Below are positions 1 through 8,298 of a DNA stretch of 64,000 nucleotides, piece by piece; the stretch's first letter is position 1; each line of letters begins with the position of its first letter. The stretch lies in contig DAIDGQ010000037.1 of assembly GCA_027452215.1 (NCBI GenBank), positions 1 to 64,000 of the forward strand. The letters run 5' to 3'. Under the pieces are notes generated by a model. That model was not told the DNA's origin. It was given only the letters and a program-made list of their open reading frames with translations, and did not search any database. The translations under genes were made by a program, and so were the position numbers. Source of the DNA: Granulicella sp. (GTDB lineage: Bacteria; Acidobacteriota; Terriglobia; Terriglobales; Acidobacteriaceae).

Positions 1-1395
1 CTGGATGTCGCGCTCGGGGTCGATGTTGTTGCCGACGCGGAGCATGACGTCGGAGACGTCCTGGACGTCGCAGTCTTCGTCGACGACGACGATGCACTTG
101 GTGAACATGGCCTGGCCGAGGCCCCAGATGGCGTGCATGACTTTGCGGGCGTGGCCGGGGTAGCTCTTGCGGATGCGGACGAGCATGAGGTTGTGGGCGA
201 CGCCTTCGGCGGGGAGGTTGATGTCGAGGATCTCGGGGATGGTGAGCTTCATGAGCGGGAGGAAGATTCGCTCGACTCCCTTGATCATCCAGGTGTCTTC
301 CATGGGAGGGCGGCCGACGACGGTGGCGGCGTAGATGGGGTCTTTGCGGTGGGTGATGCAGGTGAGGTGGAAGACGGGGTACTCGTCCTGCATGGTGTAG
401 AAACCGGTGTGGTCGCCGAAGGGGCCTTCGGTGCGGAGCTCGCCCAGCTCGACGTAGCCTTCGAGAATGATTTCGGCGTGGGCGGGGACGTCGAGGTCGA
501 CGGTCTCGCAGCGGACGAGCTCGACGGACTGCTGGCGGAGGAAGCCGGCGATGAGGTACTCCTCGACCTCGGGGGGCGCGGGGACGATGGCGGAGAAGGT
601 GGTGGCGGGGTCGGTGCCGATGGCGACGGCGACCTCCATGCGTGCGCCGCGGATTTTGGTGGCGACGAGTTGGGGAACGGAGTTGGGCGCGGCGGCGGCG
701 GTTCCTCCGGCGGTGAGGGCCATGAGCTCGACCTGTCCGGCGGAGTCTTCGGCGACGGCTCTCATGCGGTCGCGGGCTTGCTCGGCGGCTACCTTCTGGC
801 GCTGCCAGTGCATGCCGGTGGTCTGGCCGTCGTAGACCTGGATGCGGTACATGCCGAGGTTGCGCTTGTTGGATTTGGGGTCGCGGGTGGTGACGCAGGG
901 GAGGGTGATGAAGCGGCCGCCGTCGAGGGGCCAAGTTTGGAGGACGGGGAATTTGAGGACGTCAATGTCGTCGCCTTGCAGGATGACTTCTTTGCAGGGG
1001 GCCTTTTTGCGGTCGATGAGTTTGGGGAAGAAGCTTCCGACTTCGGCGAGCATGGGGAGGAGCTTGAGCTTGTCCATGATGCCGGTGGGAGCGACGGGGT
1101 GGATGAGGGTTTCGATGCGTTTGGCGACGTCGTCGAGTGAGTTGACTTCGAGCGCGAGACGCATGCGGCGGTCGCTGCCGAACTGGTTCATGAGGACGCG
1201 CGAGCCTTTGTAGCCAGTGACGTTTTCAAAGAGGAGAGCGGGGCCTCCGGCGCGGGCGGTTCCCTTCCCGGATTTGGAGGCGCGGTCGGCGATCTCGGCC
1301 ATCTCGAGGATGGGGGAGACTTCTTGCGTGATGCGCTTCAGCTCGCCGGCTTTGTCGAGTGCTTTGATCCAATCTCTCAGGCTTTCGTATCCCAC
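1..1395 (-). CDS. ubiD: UbiD family decarboxylase, 3' end outside the window
   Basis: The reverse strand reads as a UbiD-type decarboxylase, 465 codons with no stop before the window edge. The N-terminus runs GYESLRDWIKALDKAGELKR, and the middle contains the family stretch EGPFGDHTGFY followed by FHLTCITHRKDPIYAATVVG and a PPMEDTWM segment. UbiD enzymes use prenylated FMN to decarboxylate aromatic or polyprenylated aromatic acids. In organisms without ubiquinone a close relative acts in the futalosine menaquinone route, so quinone synthesis is the likely role, by inference. The start is a GTG at 1395 behind the purine-rich AAGGAAGAGGG; an in-frame TAG lies 10 codons upstream and no ATG intervenes. 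The large plus-strand frame opposite is an artefact of GC bias. Confidence 0.9.
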   Translation of the reverse strand, partial: MGYESLRDWIKALDKAGELKRITQEVSPILEMAEIADRASKSGKGTARAGGPALLFENVTGYKGSRVLMNQFGSDRRMRLALEVNSLDDVAKRIETLIHPVAPTGIMDKLKLLPMLAEVGSFFPKLIDRKKAPCKEVILQGDDIDVLKFPVLQTWPLDGGRFITLPCVTTRDPKSNKRNLGMYRIQVYDGQTTGMHWQRQKVAAEQARDRMRAVAEDSAGQVELMALTAGGTAAAAPNSVPQLVATKIRGARMEVAVAIGTDPATTFSAIVPAPPEVEEYLIAGFLRQQSVELVRCETVDLDVPAHAEIILEGYVELGELRTEGPFGDHTGFYTMQDEYPVFHLTCITHRKDPIYAATVVGRPPMEDTWMIKGVERIFLPLMKLTIPEILDINLPAEGVAHNLMLVRIRKSYPGHARKVMHAIWGLGQAMFTKCIVVVDEDCDVQDVSDVMLRVGNNIDPERDIQ

Positions 1396-1483
1396 GGTGG
1401 TTCCCTCTTCCTTTGTAGCGATGCTCTTCTATTGTGACGCGATGGAGGGAATTGTGCAGGGGTGGAGTGGTGGAGAGGCGGGT

Positions 1484-1864
1484 TCAACTTCGAGGGCGTA
1501 GATAGAATTCGATGCGCATTCCATCGGGATCATCGAGCCAGATGAATTCCTTGAGGCCGTAGGGATCGAGCTGGATGCCGCTGTGGGGGATGTTGGCGGT
1601 GTTGAGCTGCTGCTGTAGTTCCTGTAGGTCGGCGAGGGTGCGGATGGCGAAGGCGAGGTGGTTGAGGCCGATGTGCTCTTTGTCGTAGAGAGTGGATGGC
1701 GCGGTGGATGGGGTGAAGAAGAGAAGCGTGCTGCCGATGGTGTAGAACAGGCTGTGTGCGGTGCGTTCGGGAGACTGGGATAAAAGCGCGGAGTAGAAGC
1801 GCTCGGTGCGATCGAGGGCGGCGACGCGGAAGACGAGATGGTCGATGGAGGTTGATTGGATCAC
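1484..1864 (-). CDS. VOC superfamily (glyoxalase/bleomycin resistance/dioxygenase) protein
   Basis: A 126-residue single-domain protein. It opens with IDHLVFRVAALDRTERFYSALL and ends with EFIWLDDPDGMRIEFYLRP, the two beta-alpha-beta-beta-beta halves of a vicinal oxygen chelate fold. The candidate metal ligands are His9 in the first strand, a central His (GLNHLAFAI) and the terminal Glu in IEFY. Members include glyoxalases, dioxygenases and fosfomycin or bleomycin resistance proteins, and the substrate cannot be read from the sequence. The only available start is GTG at 1864, with no clear Shine-Dalgarno site. It lies 50 bases downstream of the DedA-rhodanese gene on the same strand. Confidence 0.8.
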   Translation of the reverse strand: MIQSTSIDHLVFRVAALDRTERFYSALLSQSPERTAHSLFYTIGSTLLFFTPSTAPSTLYDKEHIGLNHLAFAIRTLADLQELQQQLNTANIPHSGIQLDPYGLKEFIWLDDPDGMRIEFYLRPRS

Positions 1865-1914
1865 GGGAGGTCTCGGGGGCGGGAATGGCCGATGCGGCTG
1901 CTTGAACTGAAGAA

Positions 1915-2871
1915 TTAGACGAAGACGGCCTGGTCGAGGGGGTAGCCTGCTTCACGCCAGCCCTGGAGGCCTCCGCGGAGGGGGCGGACTCGCTTGATGC
2001 CGAGGCGGCGGAGTTCGAGGGCGATCTTGGCGCTGGTCTCTTCGCTGGGGCAGGTGCAGTAGAGGACGATGTCGCGGTCGAGGGGGATGATTTCGCGGCG
2101 CTGCTTGAGCTCGTCGGGACCGATGCGGAGGGCGCCGGGGAGGACGAGGGGGTCGGTCATGACGTCGAGCGGGTGGCGGAGGTCGATGATGAAGGGGCGG
2201 TCGAGGCCTTCGCGCTCGGCGTCATGGATCATGGCCATGAGCTGGGAGGGCTCGAGGCGGAGACCGCGGAGCTCGGCGAGGAACTGGCGGCGCTTGACGA
2301 GGCGATAGATGATGAGCCCCACGACCATGAGGAAGACAAGGGCGATGCCGAAGTGGCCGAGCATGGAGAAGAAGTCCGTGCTGCGGCGAGCGAGGTCGCC
2401 GAAGAACCTTCCGGCGAAGAGCCAGGCGCTGGCCCAGATGAGGGAGCCGGCCATGTCATAGGCGACGAAGGTGCCGTAATCGATTCGGGCCTGGCCGGCG
2501 ATGGGAGCGGCGACGGTGCTGAGGCCGGGGACGAACTTGGCGAAGAGCAGGGTGACGGCTCCTCGCTTTGAGACGGTGCCGTGGGTACGCTCGACGCAGG
2601 TGGCGGCCTCGAGGGAGAACCGGCAGAGGATGTTGAGGACGCGACCGCCGAAACGCCTGCCGAGGAAGTACCAGGCGGAGTCGGAGATGAGGCAGGCGAG
2701 AAGGATGACGGGGATGGCGTAGGCGACGTGGAGCTTGTGGGCGGCGCTCATGGTGCCGGCGGCGAGCATGACGGGGACGCTGGGGATCGGGACACCGCCT
2801 TGCTCGATGAGTACCCATCCGAACATGACAGCGTAGGTGTGGTGCACTAGTAGGTGCAGAACCGAATGCAT
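1915..2871 (-). CDS. DedA family membrane protein fused to a C-terminal rhodanese domain
   Basis: A 318-residue protein. Residues 1-195 are a DedA/SNARE-associated domain with several hydrophobic helices and the DedA patterns EQGGVPIPSVPVMLAAG and FAKFVPGLSTVAAPIAG. Residues 215-318 are a rhodanese homology domain (IIDLRHPLDV, then YCTCPSEETSA), in which Cys274 aligns with the catalytic cysteine. DedA proteins are inner-membrane proteins linked to undecaprenyl phosphate or lipid recycling and membrane potential; rhodanese domains carry persulfide sulfur. The rhodanese part follows the last helix and its cytoplasmic side is inferred. The ATG at 2871 is preferred to a TTG two codons earlier because GAGGGGGATTGACC precedes it at normal spacing. 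Confidence 0.88.
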   Translation of the reverse strand: MHSVLHLLVHHTYAVMFGWVLIEQGGVPIPSVPVMLAAGTMSAAHKLHVAYAIPVILLACLISDSAWYFLGRRFGGRVLNILCRFSLEAATCVERTHGTVSKRGAVTLLFAKFVPGLSTVAAPIAGQARIDYGTFVAYDMAGSLIWASAWLFAGRFFGDLARRSTDFFSMLGHFGIALVFLMVVGLIIYRLVKRRQFLAELRGLRLEPSQLMAMIHDAEREGLDRPFIIDLRHPLDVMTDPLVLPGALRIGPDELKQRREIIPLDRDIVLYCTCPSEETSAKIALELRRLGIKRVRPLRGGLQGWREAGYPLDQAVFV

Positions 2872-2978
2872 GGTCAATCCCCCTCTCCGCAGACAGACTT
2901 TACGCCCTGCTGATTCTCTTTAGGTTAACTAGATGATACTGACACGCGCAGGGTGCAAAAGGTTGTGTGTGGAAAGAA

Positions 2979-3004
2979 GACGGCCCAGCCGAAGCTGGGC
3001 CGTC
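2979..3004 (-). terminator. Rho-independent terminator of dps
   Basis: A perfect 11-bp stem (2979-2989 with 2994-3004) is closed on the minus strand by a UUCG tetraloop and followed by a pyrimidine run TTCTTTCC. It sits 34 bases after the dps stop codon. Confidence 0.85.
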
Positions 3005-3037
3005 GTTCGATATCTCCGGAGTTAGCCGACGATCGGG

Positions 3038-3637
3038 TTACTCGGCGATGGTGAGGGGCATCTCGACGAGGTGATTGCCGATGAACCAGGACTGGAGCTC
3101 ATTGACGCGGAGGACGTCGCTGACGACGAGGTCGTTGGTGCCGTCATCGCCGGCTTTGTCGGCGGCCCTAGCGAGATCGAGACACTCCTGGAGGATGATC
3201 TTGTGGGCTTCGAGGAGGCGGGAGATCTGGACGGGAACCTCCTCGCGGCCGCGTGGGGGAGCTGGGATTTTGGTCTGTGCGGAGACATCGCCTCCCATGG
3301 CGATGGTGACTCCGCCGAGGAGCTGGATGCGTTCGGCGATGGTGTCGACGATCTCAACCTGCTCGTTGAAGTGCTTGTCGAAGAGCAGGTGGAGCTGGTA
3401 GAAGGTGGGGCCGGCGACCTGCCAGTGGTGTTTCTTGTAGAGATCACGGAGGGTGATCGAATCGGCGAGGAGCTGGTTGAGCCTCTTGCACATCTGCGAG
3501 CGGATGTCCGCGTCGAGGGGGTGGGGGAGATGCTTCACGACGTCGCCGTACTTCTGGATCTCGCGGCCGTGCTGCTGATAGTGCTCCGTGACAAAGTCCT
3601 TCTTGGTGCTGTTACCGTTCTTCGCTGCAATGGGCAT
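3038..3637 (-). CDS. dps: Dps family ferritin-like DNA-binding stress protein
   Basis: A 199-residue Dps. It has the family core HHWQVAGPTFYQLHLLFDKH, and the ferroxidase ligands can be assigned by spacing: His71, His83, Asp87, Asp98 and Glu102, matching the E. coli Dps ligands without gaps. Dps forms a dodecameric shell that oxidises Fe(II) with peroxide and protects DNA in starvation or oxidative stress. The N-terminal 40 residues are longer than usual and contain several Lys and His, which could contact DNA (inference). The ATG at 3637 has GAGGTGA directly upstream. The gene appears monocistronic, with a terminator at 2979-3004 and the terminator of the efflux pair just upstream at 3719-3744. 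Confidence 0.93.
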   Translation of the reverse strand: MPIAAKNGNSTKKDFVTEHYQQHGREIQKYGDVVKHLPHPLDADIRSQMCKRLNQLLADSITLRDLYKKHHWQVAGPTFYQLHLLFDKHFNEQVEIVDTIAERIQLLGGVTIAMGGDVSAQTKIPAPPRGREEVPVQISRLLEAHKIILQECLDLARAADKAGDDGTNDLVVSDVLRVNELQSWFIGNHLVEMPLTIAE

Positions 3638-3718
3638 ACTTCACCTCTCTCCGGTTTTGATGCAGACGAGGGAGAAACCGATGGATGAAGATCTCGTGAC
3701 AGAGGGAGAAAAAGAAAG

Positions 3719-3744
3719 GGGCAGACAGCCGAAGCTGCCTGCCC
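3719..3744 (-). terminator. Rho-independent terminator of the efflux operon
   Basis: Two 11-base arms (3719-3729 and 3734-3744) with one mismatch form a stem around a UUCG loop on the minus strand. The downstream strand continues CCCTTTCTTTTTC. It lies 20 bases past the stop of the membrane fusion gene and has the same loop as the dps terminator. Confidence 0.8.
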
Positions 3745-3763
3745 GGGGATGATCGAGAAAGGG

Positions 3764-4996
3764 TTAGTCTTTGACTCGCACGACGGGCTCGACGGACATG
3801 CCGATGCGGAGCGCAAAGTCTTTGTTTTCCTGGTCGAGGTTGGTGAAGTTGATGCGGACCGGGATGCGCTGGACTACCTTGACGTAGTTGCCGGTCGCGT
3901 TCTCTGGCGGGAAGAGGCTGAGGGAGCTTCCTGTGGCTCCTCCGATCTGGGCTACCTTGCCTTCGAACTTGCGGCCACCGAGGGCGTCGACCTGGATTTT
4001 GACCTCCTGGCCTACCTTCATCTCCTTGAGCTGCGTCTCCTTGAAGTTGGCCGTGACCCAGAGATCCTTGAGGGGAACGATGGTCATGAGGGATTGGCCG
4101 ACGCTGAGGTTGACCCCGACGACGACGCTCTTGCGGCTGACGATTCCGGTGACAGGGGAGGTGATTTTGGTGTAGCTGAGGTTGAGCAGGGCCTGATCGA
4201 CCTTGGCCTGGGCCTGCTTGACGGCGGCGGCGGCGGCATCGGCGCGAGCCTGCTGGGCTGCGACCTGCTTGGGACCGTTCTTCCGGCTCTGGCTCTCCTG
4301 CGACTGCGACTGGGCGAGGCGCTGGACCATGAGGCGGACGGCGTCCTGCTGAGCCTTGACGTTACGCTGGGCTTCCTCAAGGGCGGCCTGATCGGCGGTG
4401 GCCTGGGCTACGGCGGCGTCGTATTGCTGCTTGGAGATGACGTCCTTGGCAACGAGCGGAGTGTAGCGGTCGACGTCAAGCTGGGACTTGAGAGCCTGGG
4501 CCTTGGCGGACTGGACGCGGGAGAGAGCGGCCTGCGCCTGAGCCTCAGCCTGATCGACGGAGGCCTGGCTGCCGAGGACGTCGGAGCCGGAGGTCTGGAG
4601 GGTAGTGGAGACCTGCACGTTGGTGATGGGGACGTTGACGCTGGCCTGCTCGTAGTCAGCCTGGGCGTTGGCGAGATCGGCCTTGGCCTGCTCGACGGCT
4701 ACCTCATAGTCCTTGGGGTCGACCTCGGCGATGGGGTCGCCCTGGTGGACGAACTGAGCCTCTTCGACGTCGACGTGAATGACCTGGCCGGCGACACGGG
4801 AGCTGACCTGGTAGAGGTTGCCGTCCACTTGTGCGTCGTCGGTGTCTTCGGTGAAGGTCGAGCGCCAGTAAAAGAACAAGGCGCCGAGGATGAGCGCGGC
4901 CACGACGATGATGCCGATCATCTTCTTGCCGGAGTTGTCCTTTGGCGGAGCCTCGAGCTCATTCTGGTTCTGCGGAATTTCGTTCTGGTCGGCCAC
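3764..4996 (-). CDS. HlyD/EmrA family membrane fusion protein
   Basis: A 410-residue periplasmic adaptor. An N-terminal cytoplasmic stub and a single transmembrane helix (about residues 25-45, IGIIVVAALILGALFFYW) are followed by the EmrA signature TEDTDDAQVDGNLYQVSSRV, a biotinyl-lipoyl half motif, a long Ala/Gln-rich coiled-coil hairpin (about residues 105-255), and the second lipoyl half with SPVTGIVSRKSVVVG. It would link an inner-membrane transporter to the TolC-like channel encoded just upstream. The start is GTG at 4996, two bases after the stop of the channel gene, served by GGAGG inside the end of that gene, so the two are translationally linked. No EmrB-type MFS partner follows, because a terminator and dps come next. 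Confidence 0.9.
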   Translation of the reverse strand: MADQNEIPQNQNELEAPPKDNSGKKMIGIIVVAALILGALFFYWRSTFTEDTDDAQVDGNLYQVSSRVAGQVIHVDVEEAQFVHQGDPIAEVDPKDYEVAVEQAKADLANAQADYEQASVNVPITNVQVSTTLQTSGSDVLGSQASVDQAEAQAQAALSRVQSAKAQALKSQLDVDRYTPLVAKDVISKQQYDAAVAQATADQAALEEAQRNVKAQQDAVRLMVQRLAQSQSQESQSRKNGPKQVAAQQARADAAAAAVKQAQAKVDQALLNLSYTKITSPVTGIVSRKSVVVGVNLSVGQSLMTIVPLKDLWVTANFKETQLKEMKVGQEVKIQVDALGGRKFEGKVAQIGGATGSSLSLFPPENATGNYVKVVQRIPVRINFTNLDQENKDFALRIGMSVEPVVRVKD

Positions 4997-4998
4997 GC

Positions 4999-6531
4999 TT
5001 ACTTTCCTCCGAGATACTCTTTGTAGTTGGTCGACGCCACACCGAGCGCACGGGCTAAGGAGAGCTTGGCCACGTTGTGCTGGTAGAGGGCGCTGATGTA
5101 TTGGTCTTCGGCCTGGCGGTCGGTTGCCAGGGCCTGGGAGACGGCCAGACTCTGGTCGACTCCTGCCTTGAATCGTTGCTGAGCTTCGCTCAGAGCCTCG
5201 CGGGCGAGGTCGACGTTGCTGCGGGTCGCATCGACTAGCTTGGCTGCGGTCTGGATGTCGAGGATGGCGTCGCGGACGTCGGCGTTGACCTGCTGGACCT
5301 GGTCGGAGAGCTTGGCCCGGGCCTGATCAAGCTGGGCACCGGCTACCTCCTGCTCGCCGCGATTTTTGGCGATCTGGAGGATCGGGGCGGAGAGGTCTCC
5401 CTGGGCGGTAAAGGTCCCGTGGGAGTGGGCGACGGTTTCACCCTGATCGCCGTAGTTGCCACTGGCCTTGAGGGTCGGAAACTGGTCGTAGAAGGCAGCC
5501 TTCTTCTGGGCCTCGGCGGCTTTGGTCTGCTCGGCTGCGGCGGCGACATCCTTGCGTTGCTTGAGGGCCTGCTGGAAGGCGGCGTCGGGGTCCGGGGTGT
5601 CGAGGGCCTGGAAGGGGTTGGTGTCGGTGAGTGAAAATTTCTGATCGAGCGGAAGGCCAATGGCGCGGGCCAGAGAGAGCTTGTCTTTGGCGAGCTGATT
5701 GGTCGTGGCGATGAGGGTCTGCTGCTCGCTCTGGTAGTCGACCTGGGCGCGGAGGACGTCGAGGCGCGGGCTGGTGCCGGCCTCATGGGCGTCTTTGGCC
5801 TGGTTGAAGGAGAGCTGGGAGCTGTCGAGCTCGGCCTGCACGGCCTGGATGCGGGTCTGGTCCGCTACGCAGAGGAGGTAGGCGTTGCCGACGGTGAGGA
5901 CGACGAGGTCGCGGGCGTCCTGGGCGGAGAGCTTCGCGGCCTGGAAGTTGTGCTTGGCGGCCAAGTAGGACTGGAAGGCGTTGAGGTTGACGAGGTTCTG
6001 GGTGAGGTAGGCTCGGAAATCCTCTACTTGAAAGGGGCCGATGATGGGGTTGATTCCGGGGAATTTAAGGCCGAAGGCGGCGAGGTCCACCTGCTCGACG
6101 GTGATGGAGGCGTCGGCGGTGACGGTGGGGAGCAGGGCCTGTAGTTGCTCGAGACGCTGGCCGTTGGCCTGACGCTGGCTGGAGGTCTGGAGGATGAGGC
6201 CGAGGTTGTTACGGAGACCTCGCTGGATGGCGTCGTCGAGGCTGATGGGGAGGACGTCGGCGGTGGCTTTGCCGTTGACGAGGCTGCCTCGGAAGCTGGG
6301 GTCGATGGTGCTGGGCGAGGCGCTTCCGGAGGGATTGAGCGGCGGACCAGGCTGGGCGAGCTGCTGCTGGGTCTGCACGGCCGTGCCCAGCTCGGAGGAG
6401 GCTCCGGTGTAGCCGTTATTGCTGCCGCTCTGAGGTGCCTGCGCCTGCGCTGTGGCAGCGCTGGCCGCAATCAGGAGCAGGGCGGTCGCGTTCCAGGACG
6501 CGCGTCTCATTATTTGAATCATAGGTTTCAT
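4999..6531 (-). CDS. TolC family outer membrane efflux protein
   Basis: A 510-residue exported protein. The first 30 residues are a signal peptide (MRRASWNATALLLIAASAATAQAQA). Two OEP repeats follow, each rich in Ala/Gln coiled-coil helices: LDDAIQRGLRNNLGLILQ... in the first, and KAAFYDQFPTLKASGNYGDQG with LSEAQQRFKAGVDQSLAVSQA in the second. TolC homologues trimerise to form a channel through the outer membrane and a periplasmic tunnel. It is the first gene of a two-gene operon with the EmrA-like adaptor. Three ATGs lie in the first eight codons; the outermost is given and either inner one would also leave an intact signal peptide. Confidence 0.92.
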   Translation of the reverse strand: MKPMIQIMRRASWNATALLLIAASAATAQAQAPQSGSNNGYTGASSELGTAVQTQQQLAQPGPPLNPSGSASPSTIDPSFRGSLVNGKATADVLPISLDDAIQRGLRNNLGLILQTSSQRQANGQRLEQLQALLPTVTADASITVEQVDLAAFGLKFPGINPIIGPFQVEDFRAYLTQNLVNLNAFQSYLAAKHNFQAAKLSAQDARDLVVLTVGNAYLLCVADQTRIQAVQAELDSSQLSFNQAKDAHEAGTSPRLDVLRAQVDYQSEQQTLIATTNQLAKDKLSLARAIGLPLDQKFSLTDTNPFQALDTPDPDAAFQQALKQRKDVAAAAEQTKAAEAQKKAAFYDQFPTLKASGNYGDQGETVAHSHGTFTAQGDLSAPILQIAKNRGEQEVAGAQLDQARAKLSDQVQQVNADVRDAILDIQTAAKLVDATRSNVDLAREALSEAQQRFKAGVDQSLAVSQALATDRQAEDQYISALYQHNVAKLSLARALGVASTNYKEYLGGK

Positions 6532-6789
6532 GCTAAATCGTCGGCTGGACCGTGGATTGCTGTGGTCCTTTGTGCTTTGAGTAACAGATGCAGAGAGGGC
6601 CGCGATGTATGCAAAACTTCCTCGGGAAATCCACAGGTAAGGGATTTGCGGGATTTGGAGGCGGAAGGTTGAGCGCTGCGGAGGGGAGGCTGGAGGTGAT
6701 GATCGCCTTGGCTAAAACGATTAAACCAAAATCAGCCCCGACGCTTTACACTCTTGGATGCAACCAGATCTCGCGTAATCAGGAGCCCC
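6532..6789. promoter_or_regulatory. Divergent intergenic region between the efflux operon and xylulokinase
   Basis: This gap of about 260 bases must hold promoters for both directions. The only sequence that stands out is an A/T-rich stretch at 6711-6730 (CTAAAACGATTAAACC), which loosely resembles a LacI-type operator half-and-half around a central CG. The match is weak and no regulator gene is adjacent. No hairpin or small gene was recognised. Confidence 0.25.
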
Positions 6790-8262
6790 ATGTTTCTAGG
6801 AATCGACGTTGGTACGGGTGGGACCCGTGCGCTGCTTATCGACCGCACCGGAAGGGTGCTGGCCTCACATTCGGCGGAACATGCGCCGATCCATTCGGAG
6901 TTTATCGGCTGGGCGGAGCAGGACCCGGAGGATTGGTGGCGCGCGGCGCAGCTGGCGATTGCGGGAGCTCTGAAGGCGGCGGCGGAGGCTGGGCATACGG
7001 AGGCGGTGGAGGCCGTCGGGCTGACGGGGCAGATGCATGGCTGCGTGATGCTGGACGCAGCGGGTGAAGTGCTGCGGCCGGCGCTGATATGGTGCGACCA
7101 GAGGACGCAGCCGCAGTGCGACTGGCTGAACGAGACGATTGGCTATGAGCGGATTATTGAGCTGACGGCGAATCCGGCGCTGCCGAACTTTACGCTGACC
7201 AAGCTGCTGTGGGTTCGCGAGGAGCAGCCGGAGATCTTTGCGAGGATTGCGCATGTGCTGTGCCCGAAGGACTATGTTCGGCTGCGGATGACGGGCGTGT
7301 ATGCGATGGACATGCAGGAGGCGTCGGGGACGCTGCTGCTGGATGTGGTGCACAGGCGGTGGTCGACCGAGATGGCTGCGGCCGCGGGGATTCCGATGAG
7401 CTGGCTGCCGGAGTTGTTTGAAGGGCCGGAGATATGCGCGAGGATTTCGGCTGCGGGAGCTGCGGCTACGGGACTCAAGGTGGGTACCCCGGTGGCGGCC
7501 GGGGCCGGGGACCAGGGCGCGGGAGCGGTGGGGATGGGGATCCTGGCGCCGGGATCGGTTTCTGCGACGATTGGGACGTCGGGCGTAGTGTTTGCGGCGA
7601 CTGCTGAGCCAACGCTCGATCCGAAGGGGAGGCTGCACACGTTCTGCCACGCGGCTCCGGGAGTGTGGCATGTGATGGGAGTGACGAATGGGGCGGGGCT
7701 GAGCTTCCGGTATTTGAAGGATACCTTCTTCCCTTCCCGCTCGTATGACGAGCTGACGGCGGTGGCGGCGGAGGTTCCGGCGGGGAGCGATGGGCTGCTG
7801 TGGGCTCCCTACTTGTTTGGGGAGCGGACTCCTCATCTGGACCCGGAGGCGCGGGCGGCGTTTGTGGGGATTACGGCGTCGACGACGAGCGCTCACTTCG
7901 TACGTGCGGTGCTGGAGGGCGTGGCGTTTTCGCTGAAGGATACGTTCACGCTATTTGCTGAGCTGGGAATCCCGGTGGAGCGGATTCGGCTGGGCGGAGG
8001 TGGAGCGCGGGGGCCGCTGTGGAGGCAGATTCAGGCTGACGTGTATGGCCAGCCGGTGGAGTTGCTGGAGGCCGAGGAGGGTGGAGCGTTTGGAGCGGCT
8101 CTGCTGGCGGGAACGGGCGTGGGTGCGTGGGCGTCGGTGGAAGCAGCGTGCGAGGCGACGATCCGGGCGGCCGAGACGATTGTTCCGCAGCATGCGGAGA
8201 GGATGGCCTCGGCGTATGTTCATTACCGCAAACTATATCCGGCGCTGTACTCGATTCGCTAA
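6790..8262 (+). CDS. xylB: Xylulokinase
   Basis: A 490-residue FGGY-family sugar kinase. The N-terminal ATPase strand reads MFLGIDVGTGGTRALLIDRTG, residues around 75 show the FGGY pattern (GQMHGCVMLD), the middle has the hinge ATIGTSGVVFA, and the C-terminal half ends in RLGGGGARGPLWRQIQADVYGQPV, the FGGY signature 2. It phosphorylates D-xylulose to xylulose 5-phosphate for the pentose phosphate pathway. The ATG at 6790 has AGGAG just upstream; a TTG 12 codons earlier is open but adds residues unlike the family. No xylose isomerase or transporter is nearby, so the sugar assignment rests on similarity to XylB. Confidence 0.9.
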   Translation: MFLGIDVGTGGTRALLIDRTGRVLASHSAEHAPIHSEFIGWAEQDPEDWWRAAQLAIAGALKAAAEAGHTEAVEAVGLTGQMHGCVMLDAAGEVLRPALIWCDQRTQPQCDWLNETIGYERIIELTANPALPNFTLTKLLWVREEQPEIFARIAHVLCPKDYVRLRMTGVYAMDMQEASGTLLLDVVHRRWSTEMAAAAGIPMSWLPELFEGPEICARISAAGAAATGLKVGTPVAAGAGDQGAGAVGMGILAPGSVSATIGTSGVVFAATAEPTLDPKGRLHTFCHAAPGVWHVMGVTNGAGLSFRYLKDTFFPSRSYDELTAVAAEVPAGSDGLLWAPYLFGERTPHLDPEARAAFVGITASTTSAHFVRAVLEGVAFSLKDTFTLFAELGIPVERIRLGGGGARGPLWRQIQADVYGQPVELLEAEEGGAFGAALLAGTGVGAWASVEAACEATIRAAETIVPQHAERMASAYVHYRKLYPALYSIR

Positions 8263-8285
8263 CAAAACGGGCAGGCGGTACGTCG

Positions 8286-8298
8286 TAGGATGTAGGCT
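8286..8298 (+). promoter_or_regulatory. Candidate -10 box for a near-leaderless start
   Basis: TAGGAT (8286-8291) lies seven bases before the ATG at 8299 with no Shine-Dalgarno site between them. The arrangement matches the TAnnnT boxes in front of several other genes in this window. Confidence 0.4.

Noticed and set aside
133-1140. 335-codon plus-strand frame over the ubiD gene
   Set aside because: Low-complexity Gly/Val/Asp translation, complementary to a protein with UbiD motifs.
3749-5026. 425-codon plus-strand frame opposite the emrA-like gene
   Set aside because: It is the antisense frame of a GC-rich gene: the translation is a run of Gly, Leu, Val and Asp without a domain, and the opposite strand encodes a clear HlyD protein with start, ribosome site and terminator.
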